This document shows positions 7,495 through 15,789 of a stretch of 20,981 bases of DNA, piece by piece. The first letter of the stretch is position 1, and every line of letters begins with the position of its first letter. Both the position numbers and the translations under genes were made by a program. Source of the stretch: CANKHA01 sp035699705 (GTDB taxonomy: Bacteria; Pseudomonadota; Alphaproteobacteria; Rhizobiales; Xanthobacteraceae); the NCBI GenBank assembly GCA_035699705.1, contig DASSPI010000177.1:1-20981 (forward strand), given 5' to 3'. The notes beneath the pieces were generated by a model. That model did not search any database and was not told the DNA's origin. It saw only the letters and a list, made by a program, of their open reading frames with translations.

Positions 7495-10400
7495 CTATTC
7501 AGCCGGCTGCGTCGCCGGCGGCGGGGCCGATGCCGTCAAGCGCCGGCCCAGCCGCGTCTTCAGCCGGTCCATCGCCAGATAGATCACCGGCGTGGTGTAG
7601 AGCGTCAGCAATTGGCTCAGCAGCAAGCCGCCGACGATGGTGATGCCGAGCGGATTGCGCAGCTCCGAGCCGGTGCCGCCTTCCAGCGCCAGCGGCAGGG
7701 CGCCGAACAGCGCGGCGAGCGTCGTCATCATGATCGGGCGGAAGCGCAGCAGCGCCGCCTGCACGATGGACTCCCGTGGCGTCAAGCCTTGCCGCCGCTC
7801 CGCCTCCAGCGCGAAGTCGATCATCATGATCGCATTCTTCTTCACGATGCCCATGAGCAGGATGATCCCGATCAGCGCCACGATCGAGAGGTCATAGCCG
7901 AACAGCATCAGCGCCAGCAGGGCGCCGACTCCGGCGGATGGCAGGGTGGAGAGGATGGTCAGCGGATGGATGAAGCTCTCGTAGAGCACGCCGAGCACGA
8001 TATAGATCGTGATTACCGCGGCGAGGATCAGCCAGGGTTGGCCGGCCAACGATTTGGCGAATTCCGCGGAGTCGCCGGAATAATTGCCGATCACGCTCGT
8101 CGGCATGCCGATGGCGCGCTCGGCCGTGGCGATTGAATCCACCGCGTCGCTCAGCGCGAATCCGGGCGCCAGGTTAAAGCTGATGGTCACCGCCGGGAAT
8201 TGCTCCTGGTGCGCGATCACCAGCGGCGCGGTGACATGCCTCGTGGTGGAGAAGGCGCTCAGCGGCACCTGTACATTGCCCGCGCCGGAGACATAAAGCT
8301 TGGAGAGCGAGGACGGGTCTTCCTGATATTGCGGCATCGCTTCCAGGATCACGCGATACTGGTTGGCCTGGGCATAGATGGTGGAAATCTGCCGCTGGCC
8401 GAAGGCGTCATTGAGCGTGTCGTTGACCTGCTGCAGCGAGACGCCGAGCCGGCCCGCCGTTTCGCGGTCCACCTGCACCATCATGCGCAGGCCGCCCTCC
8501 TGCGATTCGGTGGCGACGTCGCGCAGCGCCGGGTCGGTTTGCAGCTGTTTCGCGAGGCGCGCCGACCAGGCGGAAACCTCGTCCGCGCTGGTGCCGGTCA
8601 GGGTGTATTGATATTGCGCGCGGCTTGAGCGGGTGGAGATCTGCACATCCTGCACCGGCTGGAAATAGACGATCACGCCGGGGATGGTCGCGACCGCGCG
8701 TTCCAGCCGCTGCACCACGGCGTCCATCGTGCTGCTGCGGTGATCGCGCGAGCGCAGCGCTATCTTGGCATGGCCGACATTAGGCGTCGCATTGACCGGG
8801 CTCGATCCGACCACCGACACCACGCCGGCCACGTCGCCATCCTTGCGAATGACGTCCTCCACCGCCTTTTGCAGACGCTGCATCTCGGTGAAGGAGATTT
8901 CCGGCCCGCCTTCGACCACCGCCGTGATCAGGCTGGTGTCCTGCAGCGGCAGGAAACCTTTCGGCACGACGATATAGAGCAGCACCGTCACCGCCAGCGT
9001 TGCGGCCGTGGTCAGCAGGGTGAGCCGCTGCCGCTCCAGCACCCATTCCAGCGTCCAGCGATAGGTCTCCACCGACCAGTTCACCCAGCGGCTGAAGCTG
9101 CGCGAGATCCGGTTATTGGGGACCGCACCTTCGGGCTGCTGCCGCAACAGCCGGCTGCACATCATCGGGGTGAGCGTCAGCGACACGATCGCCGATACCA
9201 CCACCGCGATGCTCAGCGTCAGCGCGAATTCGCGGAACATGCGGCCGACGAGACCGGTCATGAACAGCAGCGGGATGAAGACCGCGATCAGCGACATGGT
9301 GAGCGAAATGATGGTAAAGCCGATCTCGCGCGCGCCGCGCAGCGCCGCTCGCAGCGGATGCTCGCCCTTCTCCATATGGCGGACGATGTTTTCGATCATC
9401 ACGATGGCATCGTCGACCACGAAGCCTGTGCCGATGGTCAGCGCCATCAGCGACAGGTTGTCGAGGGAAAAGCCGCAGAACCACATCACGCCGAAGGTGC
9501 CGACCAGCGACAGCGGCAGCGCGACCCCGGCGATGATCGTGGCGCGGATCGTGCGCAGGAACAGGAACACCACCAGCACGACCAGGACGACGCTGAGCAC
9601 GAGCGTGAACTGCACGTCGCGGATGGAGGCCCGGATGGTATCGGTGCGGTCATGCACCACCGTTAGCGTCGCGCCCTGCGGGATCGCGCGCTGCAGCCTC
9701 GGCAATTCCGCCTTGATGCGCTCGACGGTCTGAATGACGTTGGCGCCGGGCTGGCGCTGGATGTCGATGATGACCGCGGGCTTGCCCTGGTACCAGCCGC
9801 CGATCTTGGAATTCTCCAAGCCGTCGAGCACGTTGGCCACGTCGCGCAATCGCACCGCCGCGCCGTTGCGATAGGCCACGACGACCGCGCGGTAAGCCTC
9901 CGCGCTGTCGATCTGGTCATTGGTGGCGATGGTATAGGACTGATGCGCGCCATCGAGCGCGCCCGTCGGACCTGCGACATTGGCGCCGGTGATGGCGGAG
10001 CGCAGCTCGGAGAGGCCGATGCCGTAATTGGCCAGCCGCGAGAGATCGGCCTGGATGCGCACGGCGGGACGGATGCCGCCTTCCACCGACACATGGCCGA
10101 CGCCGGAGAGCTCGCTCAGCCGCTGCGCCATCAGCGTGTCGGCGAGATCGCTCAGCTCGCGCAGTGAAATTAGGTCGGAGGTGAGCGCCAGCGTGACGAT
10201 CGGCGCGTCGGCCGGGTTCACCTTCGAGTAAGTCGGCGGGTAGGGCAGGTTGCGGGGCAGCGTCGATGCCGCGGCGTTGATGGCGGCCTGTACGTCCTGC
10301 GCCGCACCGTCGATGTCGCGGTTGAGCTCGAACTGCAGCGTGATCTGGCTCAATCCGTAAGAGCTCGACGAGGTCATGGTCGACAGCGAGGGAATCCGGC

Positions 10401-10614
10401 CGAACTGCCGCTCCAGCGGCGCCGTCACCAGCGAAGCGGTGGTGTCGGGGCTCGCGCCCGGTAGTTGGGTGGTGACCTGAATGGTGGGAAAATCCACCTG
10501 CGGCAGCGCCGAGACCGGCAGCAGCCAATAGCCCAGCGCGCCGCCGAGCATCACGGCAATGCCAAGCAGCGATGTGGCGATCGGCCTGTGAATGAAGGGC
10601 GAGGAGACGCTCAT
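7495..10614 (-). CDS. mdtB: RND multidrug efflux pump inner-membrane subunit, MdtB-like
   Basis: The product is 1039 residues with the standard RND layout: TM1 from FIHRPIATSLLGIA, then two periplasmic porter/docking regions and twelve membrane helices. Asp401-Asp402 (GFVVDDAIVMIENI) and GIVKKNAIMMIDFALEAERR supply the proton-relay residues. Close agreement with E. coli MdtB includes LPVSALPQVDFPTIQV, GASPD, TAPLERQFG, KVNPADAPI, and GANVAGPTGALDG after the conserved AITG. Both RND proteins of the operon keep complete relay residues, so neither looks like a dead subunit. The start lies seven bases after the stop of the membrane-fusion gene, with only a weak ribosome site, consistent with coupling. 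The 3' end is two bases from the MdtC-like start. Confidence 0.93.
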   Translation of the reverse strand: MSVSSPFIHRPIATSLLGIAVMLGGALGYWLLPVSALPQVDFPTIQVTTQLPGASPDTTASLVTAPLERQFGRIPSLSTMTSSSSYGLSQITLQFELNRDIDGAAQDVQAAINAAASTLPRNLPYPPTYSKVNPADAPIVTLALTSDLISLRELSDLADTLMAQRLSELSGVGHVSVEGGIRPAVRIQADLSRLANYGIGLSELRSAITGANVAGPTGALDGAHQSYTIATNDQIDSAEAYRAVVVAYRNGAAVRLRDVANVLDGLENSKIGGWYQGKPAVIIDIQRQPGANVIQTVERIKAELPRLQRAIPQGATLTVVHDRTDTIRASIRDVQFTLVLSVVLVVLVVFLFLRTIRATIIAGVALPLSLVGTFGVMWFCGFSLDNLSLMALTIGTGFVVDDAIVMIENIVRHMEKGEHPLRAALRGAREIGFTIISLTMSLIAVFIPLLFMTGLVGRMFREFALTLSIAVVVSAIVSLTLTPMMCSRLLRQQPEGAVPNNRISRSFSRWVNWSVETYRWTLEWVLERQRLTLLTTAATLAVTVLLYIVVPKGFLPLQDTSLITAVVEGGPEISFTEMQRLQKAVEDVIRKDGDVAGVVSVVGSSPVNATPNVGHAKIALRSRDHRSSTMDAVVQRLERAVATIPGVIVYFQPVQDVQISTRSSRAQYQYTLTGTSADEVSAWSARLAKQLQTDPALRDVATESQEGGLRMMVQVDRETAGRLGVSLQQVNDTLNDAFGQRQISTIYAQANQYRVILEAMPQYQEDPSSLSKLYVSGAGNVQVPLSAFSTTRHVTAPLVIAHQEQFPAVTISFNLAPGFALSDAVDSIATAERAIGMPTSVIGNYSGDSAEFAKSLAGQPWLILAAVITIYIVLGVLYESFIHPLTILSTLPSAGVGALLALMLFGYDLSIVALIGIILLMGIVKKNAIMMIDFALEAERRQGLTPRESIVQAALLRFRPIMMTTLAALFGALPLALEGGTGSELRNPLGITIVGGLLLSQLLTLYTTPVIYLAMDRLKTRLGRRLTASAPPPATQPAE

Positions 10615-10621
10615 GACAGGC

Positions 10622-11974
10622 TCATGGCGCCGGGCTCGCGGCCGCCCCCGTGCTGGAACGCTGCTGGCGTGCCGGGCGCGTGGCGCCGGCCGGCGGATTG
10701 GCGGCGGTGCCAGGCGCGACGCCTTCCGGGGTGGCCGGCTGGTTCTGCCGGCGGCCGCCGTCCGGGCGCAGTGGGCGTGGCGGCGTGCCGTCGCTTGGGG
10801 TGACGCGCACGCGCGTGCCGTCGGCCAGCTGCGTAAAGCCGGTCGTCACGATCTGATCGCCCGCCTGTAGGCCGGTGGCAATCACCGCCTGCACGTCGTC
10901 CTGCTGCGCCACGGAAACCGGACGAACCGTGACTGCCTCGCCGCCTTGCTGCACGACGAAGACGAAGGCGCCGTCCGGGCCGCGCTGCACCGCAGCGGTG
11001 GGCACCACCACGACTTGCTGCCGCGTGTCGATCAGCATCCGCACATTGACGAACTGACCCGACCACAGCTGCAGATTGGTGTTGGGAAATTCCGCCTTCA
11101 GCTTCACGGTGCCGGTAGTCGGGTCCACCTGATTGTCCACCACCTGCAAAGTGCCGCGGTCGACCACCGCCTCGTTGTCGGGAGCGAGCGCTTCAACCGG
11201 AAGCGGGCCCTTGGCGAAGGCGGCATTGACCTGCGCCACCACCTGCTGCGGCAGGTTGAAGATCACGGAGATCGGCTGGATCTCGGTCAGCACCACGATG
11301 CCGGTGGCGTCGGAGGCGCGCACGATATTGCCTTCGTCGACCAGACGGATGCCGGTGCGCCCGCTGATCGGCGCGGTGATGGTGGTATAGGCGAGAATGG
11401 CGCGGGCATTGTCGACCGCGCCCTGATCCACCCGCACCTGGGCTTCGAGCTGAGCGACGGTGGAGCGCTGGGTGTCGGCCTGCTGCTTGGTGATCGAATT
11501 GCTGGCCGCCAGCCGCGTATAGCGATCCAGATCCATGCGCGCATTGGCCAGCAGCGCTTCGTCTTGCGCTTTCTTCGCCAGCGCCTGATCGAGCAGCGCC
11601 TGATAGGTGGTTGGATCGATGCGGGCCAGCACCTGGCCCTTTTTAACGTCCTGACCCTCCTTGAACTCGACGCTGATCAGCTTGCCTTCCACCTGCGGCC
11701 GGACGGTGACCGTGTTCAGCGCGCGCGCGGTGCCGACGCCTTCCAGATAAACCGGCACGTCCGCGAGCTTGGCGGGCACCGCGAGCACCGGTACCGGCCC
11801 TTCGCCCACGCCGCCGCCCCGGCGCGCGCGCCGTTCCTGCTGCTGCGGCGCCGGCGCCATCATCACCGCGAAGACGCCGAGAATGATCACTGCGCCCAGC
11901 AGGAGGGCGATGACTCGCCGCTTGCGCCCGAGCAAGCCGAGCGATTTCGTCAGAAGGCGGCGGTTGTCGGTCAT
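10622..11974 (-). CDS. mdtA: Periplasmic adaptor (membrane-fusion protein, HlyD/AcrA family), MdtA-like
   Basis: The product is 450 residues. A positively charged N terminus and one membrane helix (about 20-40) anchor it in the inner membrane. GVGTARALNTVTVRPQVEG and the following EGQDVKKGQVLARID form the lipoyl half-motif; an alpha-helical hairpin follows (about 120-175); TTITAPISGRTGIRLVDEGN closes the lipoyl domain. The beta-barrel and membrane-proximal parts include TGTVKLKAEFPN and FVNVRMLI. The last ~55 residues are rich in Pro, Arg, Gly and Ala and look disordered, a common but unconserved extension in this family. The adaptor joins the RND trimer to the outer-membrane channel. It starts three bases after the stop of the outer-membrane factor gene and overlaps no neighbour. 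Confidence 0.92.
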   Translation of the reverse strand: MTDNRRLLTKSLGLLGRKRRVIALLLGAVIILGVFAVMMAPAPQQQERRARRGGGVGEGPVPVLAVPAKLADVPVYLEGVGTARALNTVTVRPQVEGKLISVEFKEGQDVKKGQVLARIDPTTYQALLDQALAKKAQDEALLANARMDLDRYTRLAASNSITKQQADTQRSTVAQLEAQVRVDQGAVDNARAILAYTTITAPISGRTGIRLVDEGNIVRASDATGIVVLTEIQPISVIFNLPQQVVAQVNAAFAKGPLPVEALAPDNEAVVDRGTLQVVDNQVDPTTGTVKLKAEFPNTNLQLWSGQFVNVRMLIDTRQQVVVVPTAAVQRGPDGAFVFVVQQGGEAVTVRPVSVAQQDDVQAVIATGLQAGDQIVTTGFTQLADGTRVRVTPSDGTPPRPLRPDGGRRQNQPATPEGVAPGTAANPPAGATRPARQQRSSTGAAASPAP

Positions 11975-11977
11975 GCG

Positions 11978-13492
11978 CTAGCCGGCGGTGGTGACAATAG
12001 CATTCGAGACGGCGGGCGGATCGGCGATCCAGCTTCCGCCCAATGCCTGGTAAAGGCTGACGATGGCCTGAAGATGGGCAAGGCGCGCTTGCGCGGCGGC
12101 ATCTTCAGCCTGGAACAACGCCTGTTGCGTATTCAGCAAGGTGACCAGATCGATGGTGCCCTCGCGCAGCCGCGATTCGGAAATCTCGAAAGCCCTGCGC
12201 GAGGCGGCGACGACTTCGCGCTGCAGACGCTCGCGCCGCGCCCCCTGCTGAACGGCGACGAGCGCATTCTCCACATCGGCGAAGGACTGAATGATCGTCT
12301 TGCGGTAAAGCTGCAGCAGCTCTTCCTGCCGTCCGCGTTGCAAGTCATAGTCGCCCATCAGCCGCCCGCCGTCGAAGATCGGCTGCGTCAGGCTTGCCGC
12401 CACGTTGTAGAACAGCGACTCCGGCCGGAACAGCGTGCGCAACGCCGCGCTTTGATAACCGCCCTGGCCGGTGAGCGAAATGCTCGGGAAGAAAGCGGCT
12501 CTGGCGGATTCCACGTCCGCATTGGCGGACGCCAGCAGCGCTTCGGCCTGGCGGATGTCCGGCCGTTGCGTCAGCACGTCCGACGGCAGGCCGGGCGTCA
12601 CGCGCGGGATGGCGATCTGGTTCATGCCGCCGCCGCGCAATGCGAAAAATTCCGGCGGACGGCCGAGCAAGACTGCCAGCGCATGAATATTCTGGCGCAG
12701 CTGTTGCTCGAGCAGCGGAATCGCGGCGCGCTGGGTGGCAACCACGCTTTCCTGCTGCGCGATGTCGAGCTCCGAGGCGGTGCCGGCCTGCAAGCGCTGC
12801 TGGATCAGATTGAGAATGCGCGAGGCGCTGGCCTCGTTGTTGCGCGCCACCCGCAACCGGTCCTGCGCGGCGAGCGCCTGGAAATAGGCATTGGCGACCG
12901 TTGCGGTGGTGGTCAGATGCACCACCTCGCGATTGAAGCGGCTGGCGACGGCGTTTTCCTCCGCGGCGCGCAATGCCGCGCGGTTCTTGCCCCAGAAGTC
13001 GATTTCGTAGCTTGCCTGCAATGACGCGCTATAGGTCACCCGTTCGGACGGGCTGCTGACGCTGGTGATGCCGCCCGAGCCGCCGCTGCTGGTCGTGCGC
13101 GAGGCGCGCGAACGGCTCGCATCGCCGCCGAGGTCTACGTTGGGCAGGAGCGGCGCGCCCGCGAGCCGCGCCTGCGCATCGGCCTGCAGGATGCGGCCCA
13201 CCGCTGCGGCGATGTCGAGATTGGCTTGCTGTGCTTCACCGATCAGCGCGGTGAGTTCGCGCGAGCGAAAACCACGCCACCATTCGTAGGTCGGCAGCGC
13301 CGCATAGGGCTTGGTACCGGCATTGCGGTAGGCCGGCGGAATGTCGATCGCGAGCTCCGGCTTCTCCGAGCCCAATATGCATCCGGACAGCACATGCACG
13401 AGGCAGATACTCCCAGAAATGGAAAGCCAGGGCCGGGTCGGGATGCGGAAGTCACCAAAGCGCGAGACGAACTGTACAAGACCCCGACGCAT
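11978..13492 (-). CDS. NodT-family outer-membrane efflux lipoprotein (TolC/OprM-like)
   Basis: From the ATG at 13490-13492 the product is 504 residues, with a lipobox LSGC placing the lipidated Cys at residue 38. I prefer this start because GGAAGG (13500-13505) lies seven bases upstream. The ATG at 13498 would leave only one base, and a GTG at 13522 would add ten residues. After a linker come two repeated halves with coiled-coil helices and amphipathic strands: WWRGFRSRELTALIGEA, then ASYEIDFWGKNRAALRAAEE, LIQQRLQAGTASELDIAQQES and, in the second half, LTQPIFDGGRL and SRLREGTIDLVTLLNTQQALF. These are hallmarks of the NodT/OprM group. It forms the trimeric exit duct of the pump. Placement as first gene differs from muxABC-opmB, where the channel gene is last. 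Confidence 0.9.
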   Translation of the reverse strand: MRRGLVQFVSRFGDFRIPTRPWLSISGSICLVHVLSGCILGSEKPELAIDIPPAYRNAGTKPYAALPTYEWWRGFRSRELTALIGEAQQANLDIAAAVGRILQADAQARLAGAPLLPNVDLGGDASRSRASRTTSSGGSGGITSVSSPSERVTYSASLQASYEIDFWGKNRAALRAAEENAVASRFNREVVHLTTTATVANAYFQALAAQDRLRVARNNEASASRILNLIQQRLQAGTASELDIAQQESVVATQRAAIPLLEQQLRQNIHALAVLLGRPPEFFALRGGGMNQIAIPRVTPGLPSDVLTQRPDIRQAEALLASANADVESARAAFFPSISLTGQGGYQSAALRTLFRPESLFYNVAASLTQPIFDGGRLMGDYDLQRGRQEELLQLYRKTIIQSFADVENALVAVQQGARRERLQREVVAASRRAFEISESRLREGTIDLVTLLNTQQALFQAEDAAAQARLAHLQAIVSLYQALGGSWIADPPAVSNAIVTTAG

Positions 13493-13711
13493 ACCCATGC
13501 CTTCCGAACAGCACGCCGCCACCAGCGGCGAGAGGTGATATTACACGACGCACGGCGCGCCCGGCCGCCTTGTGTGCAATTAACCCTGAGCGGCGCGGTT
13601 GGGGCGCTGTTCGTCCCCCGAACCCCCGGCTCGAACAAGTGAAATTTTGGTCAGGTTGTCTTGGCCACCCGCGGACTTAGGCGGGCGCGCGGCTTCGCCC
13701 CTGCCGCAAGG

Positions 13712-13756
13712 GCCAAATTTGGCAGGAAGTACTGCCAAGCACTGTCAGCTTGGTAG
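13712..13756. promoter_or_regulatory. Cluster of TTGGC-type dyads, probable operator(s)
   Basis: Three overlapping dyads share a TTGGC/GCCAA half-site. The first is the perfect 12-bp palindrome GCCAAATTTGGC at 13712-13723. The second is TTGGCAG (13719-13725), six bases, then CTGCCAA (13732-13738). The third is CCAAGC (13735-13740), seven bases, then GCTTGG (13748-13753). Such clustering between divergent operons suggests binding by a dimeric regulator. No regulator gene lies in the window, so its identity and which operon it serves are open. Confidence 0.5.
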
Positions 13757-13779
13757 GATATTCTTTTTATCCGGCTCTT

Positions 13780-13819
13780 ATTGTCCCGTAAAAGAAGATC
13801 ATTCTATATAGGGGACAAT
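13780..13819 (+). promoter_or_regulatory. Predicted cysJIG promoter inside an 8-bp inverted repeat
   Basis: TTGTCC (13781-13786) and TATATA (13805-13810) are separated by 18 bp and read as a sigma70-type promoter 50 bp before the cysJ ATG. The exact inverted repeat ATTGTCCC (13780-13787) and GGGACAAT (13812-13819), centres 32 bp apart, overlaps the -35 and the expected transcription start. That placement fits a repressor operator better than an activator site. Promoter and operator are predictions. Confidence 0.5.
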
Positions 13820-13859
13820 TCAGGCGGCCTGTGCCCGCCTCAACAAACGGCGTCAAAGC

Positions 13860-15647
13860 ATGAGTTCCTGGCCTATCCCGAATGCCGCTCCTTTTGCCCC
13901 GGAGGAGATCGAAATCCTTAACCGCGTGGTGGGACCGGCAACGCCGGTCCAGCGCGCGTGGCTGGCGGGCTTTCTGGCGGGCCTTGATGCCGCCGCAGCC
14001 GCGGCGGGCACCGCAACCGCGGCGCAAGCGGCCGCCCTGGCCCCGCAACCTGCGGCGCCCGCGCAACCGGCCGAACCGCTGACCATCGTCTACGCCACCG
14101 AGTCGGGAAATTGCGAGCGCCTGGCCTCCGATATGGCGAAGGCGGCGCGCAAGATGAATTTGAAGCCCACCGTCATCGACATGGCCGATCTGGAGATGTC
14201 GGAGCTCGCTTCGGCGAAGCGCCTTGTTTTCATCGCCGCGACCTGGGGCGAGGGCGATCCGCCCGGCCGCGCCGTTCGCGCTTATGCCGAACTCATGGGC
14301 GAGGCCGCGCCGCGGCTTGAGGGCGTGCAGTTCGGCGTGCTCGCGCTCGGCGACACGGCCTACGCGGATTTCTGCGGCATCGGCAAGAAGATCGACGCGC
14401 GGCTGGAACAACTCGGCGGCAAGCGCATCGCCGACCGCGTCGATTGCGACCTCGACTTCGAGGAGCCTGCCGGCAAGTGGATTGACGGCGCCCTGAAGGC
14501 GCTGGCCCCGGCGCAGGACGCTGCCTCGAGCCGTGTCATTGCCGTGGACTTCGGCGCCAAACCCGCGCCCGCGGGCGAGCTTGGCCCGGTGGAGGCGGAG
14601 ATCATCGAGCTGATCGATCTCAACTCCTCGCACTCGGACAAGGAAACCTATCACCTCGAGCTGAGCTTCGAGGGCGCGGCGCCGCAGTACAAACCCGGCG
14701 ACTCGCTCGATCTTTATCCCGAAAACGATCCCGCCTATGTGGATGATCTGCTCAAGGCGGCGGGGCTCGCTTCCGATACGGCGCTGCGCGCGGAACTGAT
14801 CAAGAATCGCGATGTCACCACGCTGTCGCTGAAAGCGGTGGAGACTTACGCCGAGCTCACCGGCCATCAATACGTCAAGGAATTGCTGGCCGCGGGCAAG
14901 GCGCGCGAATGGATCGTTGGCCGCCAGCTGATCGATCTCATCCAGCAGTTCCCGATCGCGCTGACGGCGGACCACTTGCGCAAGGTCACGCGTCCGCTCG
15001 CGCCGCGGGCCTATTCGATCGCGTCCTCGCGCCGCGAGGTGGGCGAGGAAGCGCATCTGCTGATTTCGGCGGTGCGCTACGAGGCCTTCGGCCGCGCGCG
15101 CAAAGGCGTCGCCTCGGGCTACGTCGCCGACCAGCTGAAGAAGGGCCAGAAGGTGCGGGTGAAGCTGCGTCCCAACAAGCATTTCGCGCTGCCCGCGCCG
15201 GATCAGGACATCATCATGGTCGGTCCCGGCACCGGCATCGCGCCGTTCCGCGCCTTCGTGCAGGAGCGCCGCGCGATCAATGCCACCGGCCGGTCGTGGC
15301 TGTTCTTCGGCGATCGCCAGTTCACGCACGATTTCCTCTACCAGCTCGAATGGCAGAATGCGCTGAAGGACGGCGCGCTCACCCGCATGGACGTCGCCTT
15401 CTCGCGCGACACGCCGGAGAAGATCTATGTGCAGAACCGTATCTGGGAGCAGCGGCGCGATCTGATCGACTGGCTCGACAAAGGCGCCTATTTCTATGTC
15501 TGCGGCGATGCCAAGGCGATGGCCAAGGACGTCCGCGCGACGCTGGTGAAGGCTTACGCGGACGTGAAGGGCCTGAGCGCCGAAGCCGCCGAAAAGGCGG
15601 TCGCCGATCTCGACCGCGGCCACCGCTATCTGGCGGATACGTATTGA
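13860..15647 (+). CDS. cysJ: Sulfite reductase (NADPH) flavoprotein alpha subunit
   Basis: The product is 595 residues (E. coli CysJ is 599). It carries NADPH electrons through FAD and FMN to the CysI hemoprotein in the cytoplasm. The N terminus has the short CysJ-specific helix region (LNRVVGPATPVQRAWLAGFLAG, in two parts around 20-41), then an Ala/Pro-rich linker (43-72). The flavodoxin-like FMN domain follows (74-215; YATESGNCE at 78-86, WGEGDPP at 129-135, LALGDTAY at 161-168). The FAD/connecting domain has RAYSIASS (383-390) and the NADPH domain has GPGTGIAPFRAF (455-466), SRDTPEKIYVQ and YVCGDAKAMAKDV (546-558). It ends RYLADTY where E. coli ends RYQRDVY, and the terminal aromatic residue is typical of the family. 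The start ATG has no strong ribosome site. It is the first gene of cysJIG. Confidence 0.95.
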   Translation: MSSWPIPNAAPFAPEEIEILNRVVGPATPVQRAWLAGFLAGLDAAAAAAGTATAAQAAALAPQPAAPAQPAEPLTIVYATESGNCERLASDMAKAARKMNLKPTVIDMADLEMSELASAKRLVFIAATWGEGDPPGRAVRAYAELMGEAAPRLEGVQFGVLALGDTAYADFCGIGKKIDARLEQLGGKRIADRVDCDLDFEEPAGKWIDGALKALAPAQDAASSRVIAVDFGAKPAPAGELGPVEAEIIELIDLNSSHSDKETYHLELSFEGAAPQYKPGDSLDLYPENDPAYVDDLLKAAGLASDTALRAELIKNRDVTTLSLKAVETYAELTGHQYVKELLAAGKAREWIVGRQLIDLIQQFPIALTADHLRKVTRPLAPRAYSIASSRREVGEEAHLLISAVRYEAFGRARKGVASGYVADQLKKGQKVRVKLRPNKHFALPAPDQDIIMVGPGTGIAPFRAFVQERRAINATGRSWLFFGDRQFTHDFLYQLEWQNALKDGALTRMDVAFSRDTPEKIYVQNRIWEQRRDLIDWLDKGAYFYVCGDAKAMAKDVRATLVKAYADVKGLSAEAAEKAVADLDRGHRYLADTY

Positions 15648-15657
15648 ACCACTTGAT

Positions 15658-15774
15658 CCCTCCCCGGAACGGGGAGGTGGCTCCGGCTTTGCGAGGAGCC
15701 TGGTGGGGTGATAATCGAACTGTGCTCCCACCCCGGCCCGCTTTGCTCGCCGACCCTCCCCGCGAGCGGGAGGG
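15658..15774. repeat. GC-rich palindromic intergenic element between cysJ and cysI
   Basis: The 142-bp cysJ-cysI gap is almost filled by a composite of hairpins. CCTCCCCG (15659-15666) pairs with CGGGGAGG (15670-15677) over a three-base loop. GGCTCC (15679-15684) pairs with GGAGCC (15695-15700). CCCTCCC (15754-15760) pairs with GGGAGGG (15768-15774). The outer CCCTCCC (15658-15664) can also pair with 15768-15774, so the whole element could fold on itself. It resembles the repeated extragenic palindromes common in Rhizobiales. Only one copy is in this window. No T tract follows, so it is not a classic terminator. Confidence 0.7.
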
Positions 15775-15789
15775 ATGAAGGACTCAGCA

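Larger units (their letters stand above)
13493..13859. promoter_or_regulatory. Divergent control region between the efflux operon and the cys operon
   Basis: About 340-370 bp separate the two divergent operons. The right half, from about 13700, is clearly AT-richer than its flanks and holds the dyads and the cys promoter annotated separately. On the leftward strand, a possible -10 (TAATAT, reverse complement of 13538-13543) lies 45 bp before the efflux start, but I cannot find a good -35, so it is weak. No small gene or RNA gene is convincing here. Confidence 0.55.

Noticed and set aside
10946..13024. A 692-codon plus-strand frame opposite the adaptor and outer-membrane factor genes
   Set aside because: It spans two real minus-strand genes with clear family motifs. 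The predicted product is His/Arg/Gln-rich without known domains.
13493..13522. GTG start for the outer-membrane factor at 13522
   Set aside because: The GGAAGG ribosome site at 13500-13505 is well spaced only for the ATG at 13492. The GTG would add ten residues before the signal peptide. It remains possible.
13493..13859. A riboswitch or small RNA upstream of cysJ
   Set aside because: The expected leader from the predicted start is only about 40-45 bases and shows no SAM- or cobalamin-riboswitch features that I can recognise.
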